Shown in pieces: positions 9,477 through 18,878 of a DNA stretch of 64,000 nucleotides; within the stretch, counting starts at the first letter, position 1; each line of letters opens with the position of its first letter. The notes beneath the pieces were generated by a model. It did no database searches, had not been told where the DNA came from, and was given only the letters and a program-made list of their open reading frames with translations. Position numbers and translations under genes: made by a program. The DNA is from Pseudomonadota bacterium. GTDB taxonomy: Bacteria > Desulfobacterota > Binatia > Binatales > Binataceae. The stretch spans positions 98,979-162,978 of the forward strand of contig JAJPHZ010000018.1 of assembly GCA_021325025.1 (NCBI GenBank). Direction: 5' to 3'.

Positions 9477-9566
9477 GTGAAGTCCAAAAGGTTCTTCTCC
9501 TGGATATCTTCAATGTTTATGACAAGTTCGCCGAGTCTTCTGGCGCTCATGCGAAACTTTGGCTAA
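9477..9566 (+). CDS. possible 29-residue peptide ORF
   Basis: A GTG-started 30-codon frame preceded by AGGAG with a 7-base spacer, inside the AT-richer 9296-9629 spacer between two genes. It contains basic residues at the start (KSKRFFSW) and a moderately hydrophobic remainder (SLLALMRNFG). Either a real small peptide or a chance frame; the good ribosome-binding site is the only positive argument. It may also be the stump of a lost gene. The rest of this spacer (9296-9476) holds AT-rich sequence that may contain promoters for the BNR gene and I see nothing else in it. Confidence 0.28.
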   Translation: MKSKRFFSWISSMFMTSSPSLLALMRNFG

Positions 9567-9629
9567 CCTGCATCGGCGCGCCCGATCAACAGGTCAGAGT
9601 ACATCAAGGATTGCAGCAGGAGGGTTGCG

Positions 9630-10517
9630 ATGGCGAGTCCGCAGTTGCAGATGGCGATCGACGCGATGAAGGCGATGGCCGGCAAGGTCGGCGCATCGGT
9701 GGCCGAGATGCGCGCAGCGATGGAGGAAATGGCACCGCCGCCGCAAGCTGACATCCAGTGCGAAGCGCTCAGCGCCAACGGCGTCGCGGCGGAATGGATC
9801 ACTGCGCCGGGCGCCGCCGTCGACCGCGCCGTACTCTACCTCCATGGCGGCGGCTACGTCATGGGGTCAGTCAAGACGCATCGCGACCTGATGGGCCGCA
9901 TCTCGCGCGCCGCCCAAGCGCGGGTGCTGGGACTGGACTATCGCCTCGCACCCGAGCATCCCTTTCCGGCCGCTGTCGACGACGCCGTAGCGGGCTATCG
10001 ATTTCTGCTCGCCCAGGGCTTACGCCCCACGCGCATCGCGATCGCAGGCGATTCGGCCGGTGGCGGTTTGACGCTTGCCACGCTGGTCGCGACGCGCGAC
10101 GCCGGCCTGAAGCTGCCGGGCGCGGCGGTGTGCCTGTCGCCGTGGGTTGACCTGGAAGGCACCGGCGAGTCGATGAAGACGCGCATCGACGTCGATCCGA
10201 TCGCCTCCAAGGAGGGCACCCACATGCTGGCGCAGGCGTATCTGGCCGGCAAGAGTCTGCGCACGCCGCTGGCGGCGCCGCTGCACGCCGATCTGACAGG
10301 GCTGCCGCCGCTCTTCATCCAAGTCGGCGATCACGAAGTCCTGCTCGACGACTCGACCCGCATCGCGGAGCGAGCGCGCGCGGCAGGAGTTAAAGTAACG
10401 CTTGAGATTTGGCCCGAGATGGTGCACGTCTGGCAACTCTTCGCCAGCTTCCTGCCCGAAGGCCAGCAGGCGGTCGAGGCAATCGGCCAGTTCATCCGCG
10501 AGCACACCCCCACCTGA
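9630..10517 (+). CDS. HSL-family alpha/beta hydrolase (esterase), copy 1
   Basis: A 295-residue cytosolic carboxylesterase of the hormone-sensitive-lipase family. It has the oxyanion-hole motif HGGGY (72-76), the nucleophile elbow GDSAGG with Ser142, the acid Asp in QVGDHEVLLDD and the base His in MVHVWQ, so the catalytic triad is complete. Such enzymes cut short- to medium-chain acyl esters, or the lactone and ester intermediates of degradative pathways; the substrate here is unknown. Start ATG 9630 is preceded by GGAGGGTTGCG. The next gene is a close paralogue starting with the same MASPQLQMAIDAMK sequence, so the pair arose by tandem duplication. Confidence 0.92.
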   Translation: MASPQLQMAIDAMKAMAGKVGASVAEMRAAMEEMAPPPQADIQCEALSANGVAAEWITAPGAAVDRAVLYLHGGGYVMGSVKTHRDLMGRISRAAQARVLGLDYRLAPEHPFPAAVDDAVAGYRFLLAQGLRPTRIAIAGDSAGGGLTLATLVATRDAGLKLPGAAVCLSPWVDLEGTGESMKTRIDVDPIASKEGTHMLAQAYLAGKSLRTPLAAPLHADLTGLPPLFIQVGDHEVLLDDSTRIAERARAAGVKVTLEIWPEMVHVWQLFASFLPEGQQAVEAIGQFIREHTPT

Positions 10518-10588
10518 CCGTCGGCTTCTTCCCGACGCGAGGAAGGGGAGTGGAGGCGGTTGGCACAACCGACGTAGGGAGGCTTTTG

Positions 10589-11473
10589 ATGGCAAGTCCG
10601 CAGTTGCAGATGGCGATCGACGCCATGAAGTCCTTGATGAAGACGCCGCCGCCCACGCTGGCCGAGATGCGCGCGGCCTTTGAGCGCAACGCGATGCCGG
10701 CGCAGCCCGACCTCAGCAGCGAGCGCGTCGATGCCAACGGCGTGGACGCCGAATGGGTCGCGGCGCCGGGTGCGGTGGACCGCGTCGTGATGTACCTGCA
10801 CGGCGGCGGCTATATCCTGGGCTCGGTCAGTACCCATCGCGACCTGATCGGGCGCCTGTCGCGCGCCGCCCAGGCGCGCGTGCTGGCGCTCAATTACCGG
10901 CTCGCCCCCGAGTATCCGTTTCCCGCCGCGGTCGATGACGCTGTGGCCGGCTACCGCTGGCTGTTGGACCGCAAAATCAGCCCCGCGCGCATCGCGCTTG
11001 CGGGCGATTCGGCGGGCGGCGGTCTGACCATCGCCGCGCTGGTCGCGATCCGCGACGCGGGTCTGCCGCTACCCGCGGCCGGCGTGTGCCTCTCGCCATG
11101 GGTAGACATGGAGATGAAGGGCGAGTCGATGACCACCCGCGCCCATGCGGATCCGGTCGTGCAGCGCCAGGGGCTGATAGGGATGGCGCAGGCCTACCTG
11201 AGCGGCAAGGACCCCCGGACAGCGCTGGCGTCGCCGCTTTACGCCGACCTCACGGGCCTGCCGCCGATGCTGATCCAGGTCGGCGACGCCGAAACTCTGC
11301 TCGACGACTCGGTCCGCATCGCAGACAAGGCGCGTGCCGCTAAAGTTCAGATAAAACTTGAGGTCTGGCCGGAGATGATTCATGTCTGGCAACTGTTCGC
11401 CGCCTTTCTGCCCGAGGGTCAGCAGGCGATCGACGGCATTGGCCAGTTCTTGCGCGAGCGCATCGCGAGCTGA
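10589..11473 (+). CDS. HSL-family alpha/beta hydrolase (esterase), copy 2
   Basis: A 294-residue paralogue of the preceding gene, with the same N-terminus and full HSL motif set: HGGGY (71-75), GDSAGG with Ser141, QVGDAETLLDD and MIHVWQ. I chose ATG 10589, not the longer open frame beginning at 10409, because MASPQLQ repeats the start of copy 1 and a GGGAGG lies just upstream. The proteins differ most at residues 14-45, which in this family form the cap region shaping the substrate pocket, so the copies may differ in substrate. It is co-directional with copy 1 across a ~70-base gap, suggesting one transcript. Confidence 0.92.
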   Translation: MASPQLQMAIDAMKSLMKTPPPTLAEMRAAFERNAMPAQPDLSSERVDANGVDAEWVAAPGAVDRVVMYLHGGGYILGSVSTHRDLIGRLSRAAQARVLALNYRLAPEYPFPAAVDDAVAGYRWLLDRKISPARIALAGDSAGGGLTIAALVAIRDAGLPLPAAGVCLSPWVDMEMKGESMTTRAHADPVVQRQGLIGMAQAYLSGKDPRTALASPLYADLTGLPPMLIQVGDAETLLDDSVRIADKARAAKVQIKLEVWPEMIHVWQLFAAFLPEGQQAIDGIGQFLRERIAS

Positions 11474-11535
11474 CCGCCGACCGCCGGGAGCGGAAAGGGT
11501 CGAGAACTTGAGCGATGACGCTCTGCCATCCGGTC

Positions 11536-11552
11536 CGGACCTTTGAGGTCCG
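11536..11552 (+). terminator. possible hairpin after the hydrolase pair
   Basis: CGGACC-TTTGA-GGTCCG, a perfect 6-bp stem with a 5-base loop about 60 bases after the second hydrolase stop. No T-run follows, so a Rho-independent terminator is only weakly supported. Confidence 0.25.
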
Positions 11553-11597
11553 TTCAGAAATGTTGAAACTTCGACCAAAGGCTGTAGTGCTTGCACG

Positions 11598-11855
11598 ATG
11601 AAAATCGCGCTACTCGCGCTTGCATCGCTGTGCGCCCTGTACGCGGCCGACACGCTGCTCGTGTATCTGGCGCATCAGCCCTACGGCGAGGCGCAAATCC
11701 GCCGCTATTATGCGATGCCGCTTAAAGGCGGCAAGACCGAATTCGGCGCCGCCGGCACCCAAAACCAGACCTGCGTCCAGGCACTGTTTCCGCACGCAGG
11801 CTTCGCCCCATGCTGGTACGCCGGCCGCCACCGCGAAAAATGGATAACGCAGTGA
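11598..11855 (+). CDS. small exported protein with two conserved-looking cysteines
   Basis: An 85-residue protein with an N-terminal signal or anchor (MKIALLALASLCALYAADTLLVYL) and a short mature part with two Cys eleven residues apart (TCVQALFPHAGFAPCWY). Similar small exported proteins containing a CVQ-LFPH-CWY core are, from memory, annotated as hypothetical in various proteobacteria, so I believe it is real. The Cys pair suggests a periplasmic disulphide. Function is unknown. It stands alone: the tandem esterases lie upstream and the next gene is convergent. Confidence 0.62.
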   Translation: MKIALLALASLCALYAADTLLVYLAHQPYGEAQIRRYYAMPLKGGKTEFGAAGTQNQTCVQALFPHAGFAPCWYAGRHREKWITQ

Positions 11856-12066
11856 CCGCAAGCGGGCAGCATCCACGCACGCTCGCGTCCTGACAGCAGG
11901 GGGTTGATAGAAGGAGCGTACCTGTCCGCAGCCTATCGGCGGTCGACCGCTGTCCAGCTCGAGCATCACCTGGCGGCGGGCGGTTTAACTTCGCATAAGA
12001 AATATTATGTCAACATACATCACATTCAGGCTAAGGTGCCGCGTGAAAGACGCGTTCTTCAGAGGC

Positions 12067-12087
12067 CAACCGAGCGGCGCTCGGTTG
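12067..12087. terminator. strong bidirectional hairpin downstream of the large hydrolase gene
   Basis: CAACCGAGC-GGC-GCTCGGTTG, a perfect 9-bp stem with a 3-base loop, 7 bases beyond the stop of the minus-strand hydrolase gene. A U-rich tail is missing, so it may slow polymerase or protect the 3' end, not act as a canonical terminator. The rest of the 11856-12066 spacer shows nothing recognisable. Confidence 0.5.
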
Positions 12088-12094
12088 CGGACCC

Positions 12095-13999
12095 TCATAC
12101 TTTGGTAAAGTAGCTGGCGCGACGTTTTGCCGCTTCGATGTAGCGTTCGACGTCCTCGGCCAGCAGCAGGCGGGCCTCGCATAGCTCGCGGGCGGCGCGA
12201 GCGACCGCCTCCACGTAGGCTTCGTGGTTGGCGTAGCGCTCTTCCAGCGATGGCCTCGGATCGTTTGAAGCCAGCCTCTCGGCGGCGGTTCCCGCAAACG
12301 GCAGATGCCATCCGAGCAGCGCCAGTTCGCCGGGTGCGAAGCCTTCGCGGCGCGGATTCCATCCGGTATGCGTGCCCAGTGGTGCCACGATGTCGGGCAG
12401 GCGCACGCCGGCAATCTCATTGCCGTCGCGGTCGACCGCAGGGACCATCACCGCGTACTTGCGGTCCATTATCGGGCGCGGCGGCTGCACCGTGTAGTCC
12501 ACCTCGCATAGCTCATTCAACAGGCCCGCATACGTTATACCGGGGACGGCCGGGAAGTTAAGCGCATCGGCCGGCACCAGGGTTCCGTCGCAAGCGTGCG
12601 GGTAGCGGCTCGGCGGCGGCGCGATGCCCTCGCTCACCCATCGGTCGAGTGCGACCAGCAGCGCGCGATGCGCCGCGCTTACTTCCACCGGATTGCCCGG
12701 GTATGCGCAAAACGGGAAGAACGTGCTGGCGAAGCGCCCGCCGTGCTGCGTGCCGGAAAACAGATAGACCCGCACCTCCTCGGGCAGCATGAGGTCGCGG
12801 CCCGCCTCGTCGGTGGTGACCAGCGACGCCCTGCCCTGCCAGTACTCGCCGCTGCTGTCGGTATGGATGATCCTGGGACAGGTGTTGGTAGTGCGGCATC
12901 GCGCCAGGATGCCATCGGTTGTGCCGCTGATCGGATCGAAGCGGGTCGCGTACGTGAACGGGAACTGATCGCCGGGCGTCAGATGGTCCTCGTGCTGGCA
13001 GGAGAAGCGGCCGGGCTGCGCGAAGGGGAAGTTGGTAAACGTCTTGCGCGAACCGGCCAGGCTGGGAATGACGCCGTCGAAGACCATCGCGCCGTCGAGG
13101 TCTTCGTTGAATCCCTGCCACAACCAGTCGCGCAGCAAGCGTCCCGACTGTGACATGCCGAACGCGTACACGTACTTAACGTGCGGCGCTCGGCCATCGG
13201 CCGCGAGCGGATTGGGCCGCCCCTCCTCATCGGCTGCGCGCCGGCGGAAGAAAGAGACCACGTCGCGGATGGCAGCCATCCCCAGCCCCATCACGATCGG
13301 ATCACGTGCGGGGTAGATGAATTCGTAGATTGCGCCCGCATCGAAGCCGGCGGGCCGCGTGATTTCGATCGAACGCTGCGACAGATAGCGCCAGGCGCCG
13401 AGCGCAACGCGGGGGTGCTGCTCACGCTGCCTGACGGTCAAGGACGCCTGCGCCCGGTCCAACGTGTCAGCCGGATAACTGAGCAGTGCGACGGCGGGAT
13501 TGTGGTTGTGGTTGAAGATGAACTCGTCGCGATTGAGTCCCGCAAGCGGCGCGCCGCGGTCGCTTGCCACCGGCATCCGGACCAGCATCCGCCCCTCTCC
13601 CGCTGCTACGTCGCCCTGCCATCCGCTCCACAGCACGGCATACCCCTGACGCATCAGGAAGCCGTTGCCGGCGTGGGCCGCCGCACCCGGGTCGTTGCTC
13701 GCCGGTGCGTCGTTAAGCGCGCTCAACGCCAGCTTGTTACCGCGATTTAACACGTCGTAGAGGACACGCCCGTTGTGGCGGCGCAGGTCCGACGGCTTGA
13801 GCAGGCAGAAGTCCACGCAATATTCCACCAGTCCGGCGCTGTTGCGCGGCGCGCGGTCGAGATTGACGATCCCGGCGTTGAGCCGATGGCCGGGATCGGC
13901 TCCGCCGTATATACGTCCGGTTACTTTTTCATACGATCCGACATGGCCAAACTTGACCTCGTCGAATACCGGCTGAACGCCGGTGATTTCGATCTTCAT
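12095..13999 (-). CDS. large alpha/beta-hydrolase domain protein (Abhydrolase_10 type)
   Basis: About 634 residues matching the alpha/beta-hydrolase-domain-containing family whose members begin with an FGxxGxYE beta-rich segment (EVKFGHVGSYEKVTGRIYGGADPGH) and carry a late nucleophile elbow, here FGMSQSGRLLRDW around residue 305. Other recognisable blocks are YDVLNRGN, SGWQGDV and the C-terminal PLGTHTGWNPR. Members are found in organisms degrading hydrophobic compounds, but the substrate is generally unproven. No signal peptide is seen. Start choice is uncertain: ATG 13999 or ATG 14011, with GGGAG near both at imperfect spacing. It is divergent from mazG at 14118, sharing a ~115-base promoter region. 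Confidence 0.82.
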   Translation of the reverse strand: MKIEITGVQPVFDEVKFGHVGSYEKVTGRIYGGADPGHRLNAGIVNLDRAPRNSAGLVEYCVDFCLLKPSDLRRHNGRVLYDVLNRGNKLALSALNDAPASNDPGAAAHAGNGFLMRQGYAVLWSGWQGDVAAGEGRMLVRMPVASDRGAPLAGLNRDEFIFNHNHNPAVALLSYPADTLDRAQASLTVRQREQHPRVALGAWRYLSQRSIEITRPAGFDAGAIYEFIYPARDPIVMGLGMAAIRDVVSFFRRRAADEEGRPNPLAADGRAPHVKYVYAFGMSQSGRLLRDWLWQGFNEDLDGAMVFDGVIPSLAGSRKTFTNFPFAQPGRFSCQHEDHLTPGDQFPFTYATRFDPISGTTDGILARCRTTNTCPRIIHTDSSGEYWQGRASLVTTDEAGRDLMLPEEVRVYLFSGTQHGGRFASTFFPFCAYPGNPVEVSAAHRALLVALDRWVSEGIAPPPSRYPHACDGTLVPADALNFPAVPGITYAGLLNELCEVDYTVQPPRPIMDRKYAVMVPAVDRDGNEIAGVRLPDIVAPLGTHTGWNPRREGFAPGELALLGWHLPFAGTAAERLASNDPRPSLEERYANHEAYVEAVARAARELCEARLLLAEDVERYIEAAKRRASYFTKV

Positions 14000-14117
14000 G
14001 GCATTTGGCATTACTCCCGAAGAGCACGTGCGGTCAATTTGGCGGCGGCGCTCCACTTGCGCGCTATATCACACGCGCGCACCCGCCCCGACGGACGATC
14101 TGCTAGACTTTCCCTTC

Positions 14118-14927
14118 ATGAACGACAGCCAATGGCAGGATGCGGGGCGGGAGTTTATGCGCCTGGCGGGCGTGATACGCCGGCTGCGCCGCGAATGTCC
14201 GTGGCATCGCGCGCAAACTCCCGCCACCCTTTCCAAGTATCTGATCGAGGAAAGCTACGAGACCCTGGCCGCAATTGAAGCGGCCGACGGCGCCGCGCTG
14301 CGCGACGAACTGGGCGACCTGCTGTTGCAGGTGTTGTTGCAAACCGAACTGGCCGCCGAGCAGGGGCAATTCGATCTGGCCGCGATGCTGGCGCAGGCAA
14401 GCGACAAGCTCATCCGCCGCCATCCGCATGTCTTTGCGCAAGACCAGGCGGCCAGCGCCGAGGAGGTCGCGCAGCGCTGGGAGCAAACCAAGCGCGCCGA
14501 GCGTGCGCAGGCGGGAATCACTTCGGCGCTCGACGGCGTACCCCGACATCTGCCTGCCCTGGTGCGGGCGGAAAAGCTCGGTGAACGGGCCCGGGTGGTG
14601 GGGATGGACTGGCCGGACCTGCGTGCAGTACTGGCCAAAGTCCGTGAAGAGATTGACGAAACCCTGGCTGCACTTGACGCCGGCGCCGCAAACGAGGCGA
14701 TCATCGAGGAGTTGGGCGACTGCCTGCTGGCGCTGGCCAACGCGCCGCGCTTTGTGGGCTGGAGCGCGGAGGAGACGCTGCGGAGGGCCTGTGAAAAATT
14801 CATCTATCGCTTTAAGAAAGTGGAGGCCCGCGGCGCCGCTGCGCAACGCGAGCTCTCGCAACTGAGCGCCGCCGAAATCGACGCGCTATGGGAGGAGGTC
14901 AAGAACGGCGGCGCAAGCAGCGATTGA
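14118..14927 (+). CDS. mazG: nucleoside triphosphate pyrophosphohydrolase MazG
   Basis: A 269-residue protein that hydrolyses NTPs and dNTPs to the monophosphate and PPi, a cytosolic house-cleaning enzyme. It has two MazG repeats. The first holds the helical metal site (EESYE, then DELGDLLLQVLLQ at about residues 45-75) after a CPWHRAQT motif. The second, near residues 160-230, has REEIDETLAAL and EELGDCLLALAN. The final ALWEEVK is the family's usual end. Start ATG 14118 is chosen because the upstream extension of the frame (to 13983) has no similarity to the family and overlaps the divergent hydrolase start. The ribosome-binding site is weak. Confidence 0.93.
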   Translation: MNDSQWQDAGREFMRLAGVIRRLRRECPWHRAQTPATLSKYLIEESYETLAAIEAADGAALRDELGDLLLQVLLQTELAAEQGQFDLAAMLAQASDKLIRRHPHVFAQDQAASAEEVAQRWEQTKRAERAQAGITSALDGVPRHLPALVRAEKLGERARVVGMDWPDLRAVLAKVREEIDETLAALDAGAANEAIIEELGDCLLALANAPRFVGWSAEETLRRACEKFIYRFKKVEARGAAAQRELSQLSAAEIDALWEEVKNGGASSD

Positions 14928-15012
14928 TCTGCCGCATCCCGGCCGCGTTTGAACCATAAGCGGTAAAGCCGTTGACTGGGTCCCAAGCGGTTGTTAGGCT
15001 CATCGGCTCGAT

Positions 15013-15300
15013 ATGCCACACGTGCCAGTACATCCATCCGCCATCAAGCGCCATCGGCGCAGCCTCAAACGCAGGATGCGCAATCGCGCCGTCAAGACCC
15101 ATGTCCATAGCGCGCTCAAAAGCGCGCAGGAGGCGTTGGGCGGCGGCGACGCCGAGCGTGCTGCCGGCGCGTTGCGCCAGGCGATGAAGGTGTTGGGCAA
15201 GGCCGCCACCAAGGGCGTGCTCCATCGCAATACCGCGTCGCGCAAGATTTCCCGTCTGGCGCGGCGGCTCAATCGCCTCAAGGCGCAGGGCGCGGGCTAG
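15013..15300 (+). CDS. rpsT: 30S ribosomal protein S20
   Basis: A 95-residue, strongly basic protein that binds 16S rRNA early in small-subunit assembly. The N-terminal signature SAIKRHRRSLKRRMRNRAVKTHV is diagnostic, and the helical hairpin with A-G-GVLHRNTASRKISRLARRLNRL completes the family. The five or six residues before SAIKR are slightly longer than usual. No clear Shine-Dalgarno precedes the ATG. It is convergent with ftsH, whose stop lies 21 bases away. Confidence 0.95.
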   Translation: MPHVPVHPSAIKRHRRSLKRRMRNRAVKTHVHSALKSAQEALGGGDAERAAGALRQAMKVLGKAATKGVLHRNTASRKISRLARRLNRLKAQGAG

Positions 15301-15320
15301 GCCGCCCATCTACCAGATTC

Positions 15321-17342
15321 CTATTTAGGCGGGTTCAGGCTACCACGGCCGTCGGCGTGGGCGGGAATCCGGGCGGGGCGCGGCCCGAGAATGCGCTCCA
15401 ATTCCTCGGCCCCGATGGTTTCCTCGACCAGCAAGGCGCTCACCAACTGATCCAACCGCTCACGCGCGCCTGACAAGCGCTGCAACACTTCCTGATGGGT
15501 GTCCTCCAGCAGTTGGCGCACTTCCTCGTCGATGCGCGCTGCGGTGTGCTCGCTGTAGTCGCGGCCTTGTGAAATCTCGTAACCCAAAAAGGGCTGCTGC
15601 TCGTCGGTCTTGAATGCGGCGAGCCCCAACTTCCCCATCCCCCACCGCGTCACCATCCGGCGCGCCAGGCGGGTTGCTTCAACCAGATCATTTTCGGCGC
15701 CGGTGGTCACTTCGCCAATCGCAATTTCCTCGGCGGCGCGTCCGCCGAGCATCACGGCCAGCCGCGCCTTGAGAAAAGAATAGCTCAGATTGTGGCGTTC
15801 CTCGCCGGGAATCTGCTCGGTCAGACCCAGCGCCTGGCCATGCGGCACGATAGTCACCTTATGCACCGGATCGGCCGCCGGGGTCAGCCAGGCGACCACC
15901 GCGTGGCCCGATTCGTGATAAGCAACGACGCGCCGCTCGGCCGGATCCATCAGTTGCGGATGGGCGGCGCCGAGCCTGATCTTGTCCTGGGCTTCCTCGA
16001 AGTCCGCCATCGTTACCACGCCGCGGTTATGGCGCGCCGCGGCGAGCGCCGCTTCGTTGCACAGGTTGGCCAAGTCGGCGCCGCTCATACCGATCGTCGT
16101 ATTGGCCAGCGTGCCGATATCGACGTCGGCGCCCAGATGGAGCTTGCGGGTGTGGATGCGCAGGATGCCTTCGCGGCCGCGCCTGTCGGGCAGTGGCACC
16201 ACCACCTGACGGTCGAAGCGGCCCGGGCGCAACAGCGCCGGGTCCAGCACATCGGGGCGATTGGTGGCGGCCAGGATGATCACCTCGGTCTGCGGGTCGA
16301 AGCCGTCCAGTTCGCCCAGCAGTTGGTTGAGCGTCTGCTCGCGCTCGTCGTTGACAGTTCCCAGGCCCGCGCCGCGCCGGCGTCCGACCGCGTCCAGTTC
16401 GTCGATAAACACGATCGCGGGCGCCACTTCCTTGGCCTGGCGGAACAGATCGCGGACGCGGCTGGCCCCTACTCCGACGAACATCTCGACAAACTCCGAA
16501 GCGTTGAGGCTCAGAAACGGCACGCCCGCCTCGCCCGCCACCGCCCGCGCCAGCAACGTCTTGCCGGTCCCGGGCGGCCCGACGAGCAGAACACCCTTGG
16601 GAATCCGCGCGCCCAGGTCGCGGTACTTTTTGGGATGGCGCAGGAAGTCGACTTCTTCCTGCAAGTCGGCCTTGGCTTCATCGGCGCCGGCGACATCGTT
16701 GAAGGTGACACCAGGCTGTTCGCTGCTGTAGCGGCGCGCCTTGATGCGTCCGATGCCGAACATACCCGACTGGGTCTGGCTGGCTCGCCGCGCCATCCAC
16801 CAGAAAAACCCGATCAGAAGCAGCATCGGCGACCATTCCAGCAGCAGGTTGAGGAACCACGGCGCGGAGGCAGGCGAGACATCCACAACCACATGATGAG
16901 CCTCCAGCAACGGCATCAGCGCCGGGTCGCCGACCGCAGCCGGAAAGGTCGTGGCAAAAGCGCGATACGTGTTCACCGTCGGTGGGCTCGGCCGCGTTGC
17001 TGGCAGCGGACCCGGCCCGGCCGCTTCGCCTTTGGGCGTAGCGGGGTGGGGCTGGGATTTGGCTTCGGCCGGCGGCTGCTGTTTAGGCCACGCGATCGGC
17101 TTGACGAAAGTGCCGGTGATGCGATCGCCGACGATATGGACGTCGGCGACATTGCCGGCGCGGATCTCGCTCAAAAAGGTCGAATAGGGAATCTCGGCTG
17201 GTTCGGGTCCGCGGGGCCACAAGGCCAGAAAGTTCCACACCGCCAGCGCCAGGAGAATCAACCACCAGAACCAGATATTGCTGGGAAGCTGATTTCGAGG
17301 TCCACGTTGCGGTCCCTGCGGTCTGCCTTCTCCCGTTGCCAT
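15321..17342 (-). CDS. ftsH: ATP-dependent zinc metalloprotease FtsH
   Basis: A 673-residue membrane-anchored AAA+ protease that degrades membrane and regulatory proteins. The first transmembrane segment is at about residues 23-42 ([19 protein letters not shown]), followed by an extracytoplasmic domain with an unusual Pro/Ala-rich insert (about 90-125). The second transmembrane segment is near 160-180. The AAA module has Walker A GPPGTGKT (about 255), Walker [14 protein letters not shown] and the second region of homology [21 protein letters not shown]. The zinc protease site is HESGH (about 476). A Pro-rich tail follows. Proline inserts in the external domain differ from the E. coli protein but should not affect catalysis. 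Transcribed alone and divergent from the acyltransferase. Confidence 0.97.
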   Translation of the reverse strand: MATGEGRPQGPQRGPRNQLPSNIWFWWLILLALAVWNFLALWPRGPEPAEIPYSTFLSEIRAGNVADVHIVGDRITGTFVKPIAWPKQQPPAEAKSQPHPATPKGEAAGPGPLPATRPSPPTVNTYRAFATTFPAAVGDPALMPLLEAHHVVVDVSPASAPWFLNLLLEWSPMLLLIGFFWWMARRASQTQSGMFGIGRIKARRYSSEQPGVTFNDVAGADEAKADLQEEVDFLRHPKKYRDLGARIPKGVLLVGPPGTGKTLLARAVAGEAGVPFLSLNASEFVEMFVGVGASRVRDLFRQAKEVAPAIVFIDELDAVGRRRGAGLGTVNDEREQTLNQLLGELDGFDPQTEVIILAATNRPDVLDPALLRPGRFDRQVVVPLPDRRGREGILRIHTRKLHLGADVDIGTLANTTIGMSGADLANLCNEAALAAARHNRGVVTMADFEEAQDKIRLGAAHPQLMDPAERRVVAYHESGHAVVAWLTPAADPVHKVTIVPHGQALGLTEQIPGEERHNLSYSFLKARLAVMLGGRAAEEIAIGEVTTGAENDLVEATRLARRMVTRWGMGKLGLAAFKTDEQQPFLGYEISQGRDYSEHTAARIDEEVRQLLEDTHQEVLQRLSGARERLDQLVSALLVEETIGAEELERILGPRPARIPAHADGRGSLNPPK

Positions 17343-17529
17343 CGAGCGCTTCTTTGTACGCGGTCTGACTTGAACCGCCTTCTATCAAGCATTGCGCGCC
17401 CACCGCCAAAAGGGAAGACGGCTGTGCGGGTCAGGACGGCGGCCGCTGCGTGCGCGCGGGGTGAAAATCATGTTATCACTGCCGGGGCCGGTACTGCTCT
17501 CCGCCAGCCATCGTGCTTACAATAGCGGG

Positions 17530-18750
17530 ATGGGTCCGACGGCCGGCCGCGGTGAAGAATCCGCCTCGATTGTGCGCAGGCACAGTTACGTGCCCAGCCT
17601 CGACGGTCTGCGTGCGGTATGTATCGGCGCGGTGATCTTCTTCCATGTGCCCTCCCCGGCCGGCCATCCGTGGCTCGACGCCGTGCGCAGCCGATGCTGG
17701 TACGGCGTGGACATGTTCTTTATTCTGAGCGGCTTTCTGATCACCTGGATTCTGGCCGTGGAATTCGAGGACACCGGACGCGTGGACCTGGGCTATTTCT
17801 ATCGCTCGCGCGGCCTGCGCCTGTTGCCAGCCTATGGCACCGCGCTGGTGCTGGTCGCGGCGGGGTCGTATGTGCTGGGCAGCGTTCCGGGGGCGAGCTT
17901 TCACGCTCCGGCGAAAATCTGGCCGCTACTGCTGACCTATACGCTCAACTTGTGGATGGCGGCGACGGCGATCTGGCCGCAGGGACTGAGCCACTTCTGG
18001 TCGCTATGCGTGGAGGAGCACTTTTACCTGTCGTGGTCGCTGGTGTTTCGCCGATGGGGCACGGCGCACTCGCTGCGCATCGCGCTGGCCGCGATTGTGG
18101 GCGTGCTGGTGTACCGTACGGGATGGTACGCGGTCATGAATTGGGGACACCTGTGGTCGCCTTCGGAGGCGTCGTATTTCCGCATCCATTACGCCACCGA
18201 CACGCGCATCGACGCGATTCTGATCGGATGCGCACTGGCGCTGGCGATGCGCGAGGCGCGGCTGCAAGGCTTATGGCAGCAGCTGCGCGCCGCGCCGCTG
18301 TTCCCGACGTTGGCACTGGTTGCCGCGGTGGGATGTATCGCGTGGGTGACGGAGTACCGCTGGCGCCAGAGCACGTTCGGCTACACCGCAATGGCGCTGG
18401 CGTCGGGTGCGCTGCTGGCGGCGATCTTCCTGCGTCCGCAATGCTGGCTGGGCCGCATTCTTTCGACCCGCCCGCTGGTCGGCATCGGACGCATCTCTTA
18501 CGGTATCTACCTCTTTCACGCCCCGCTGCTGGTGGCCTTGGAGGCGCGGCTGGGCTTTTACGCCAACAACCTCGAAGCGCGCCGCTATCTGACCGTGCTG
18601 GGCAGCCTGACTGTGATATCGATCGCGTTCGCGGCCCTTCACTACCGGATCGTTGAGCGGCGCTTCCTTGCGATGCGCAAGCCGCGCTCTTTCCTCGCCC
18701 CGCGTGCTCATCGCGCCCCGCAGCCATCAAGCCGGACCGTTGCAGCCTGA
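17530..18750 (+). CDS. membrane acyltransferase (acyltransferase family 3, OafA-like)
   Basis: A 406-residue integral membrane protein with about ten hydrophobic segments. Family signatures are SLDGLRAVCIGAVIFFH near residue 22 (with the catalytic-type His), a GVDMFFILSGFLITWI block, the RSRGLRLLPAY motif, SHFWSLCVEEHFYLSW and the late GRISYGIYLFHAPLL. These enzymes move acetyl or other acyl groups onto exported sugars, for example O-antigen or exopolysaccharide. The long upstream extension of the frame to 17392 is rejected as non-membrane and Arg-rich; ATG 17530 is about 40 residues before the first helix. A TACAAT hexamer ends a few bases upstream and could be a -10 element with a very short leader. 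Confidence 0.9.
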   Translation: MGPTAGRGEESASIVRRHSYVPSLDGLRAVCIGAVIFFHVPSPAGHPWLDAVRSRCWYGVDMFFILSGFLITWILAVEFEDTGRVDLGYFYRSRGLRLLPAYGTALVLVAAGSYVLGSVPGASFHAPAKIWPLLLTYTLNLWMAATAIWPQGLSHFWSLCVEEHFYLSWSLVFRRWGTAHSLRIALAAIVGVLVYRTGWYAVMNWGHLWSPSEASYFRIHYATDTRIDAILIGCALALAMREARLQGLWQQLRAAPLFPTLALVAAVGCIAWVTEYRWRQSTFGYTAMALASGALLAAIFLRPQCWLGRILSTRPLVGIGRISYGIYLFHAPLLVALEARLGFYANNLEARRYLTVLGSLTVISIAFAALHYRIVERRFLAMRKPRSFLAPRAHRAPQPSSRTVAA

Positions 18751-18878
18751 AACCGGGGAAGTTATTTCCACTCGGCCGCGCGCCCGTGCCCTCTTTGCCC
18801 AACCATCGAGCCGTCACACTACCCGCCGGCCAAACTCGCCTCGCCCTGGCGGCCGTTGTGAGAAACCGCGGCAGGCCC

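Noticed and set aside
15792..17525. A 577-codon plus-strand frame opposite ftsH
   Set aside because: ftsH motifs are complete on the minus strand; the plus frame has no recognisable domain.
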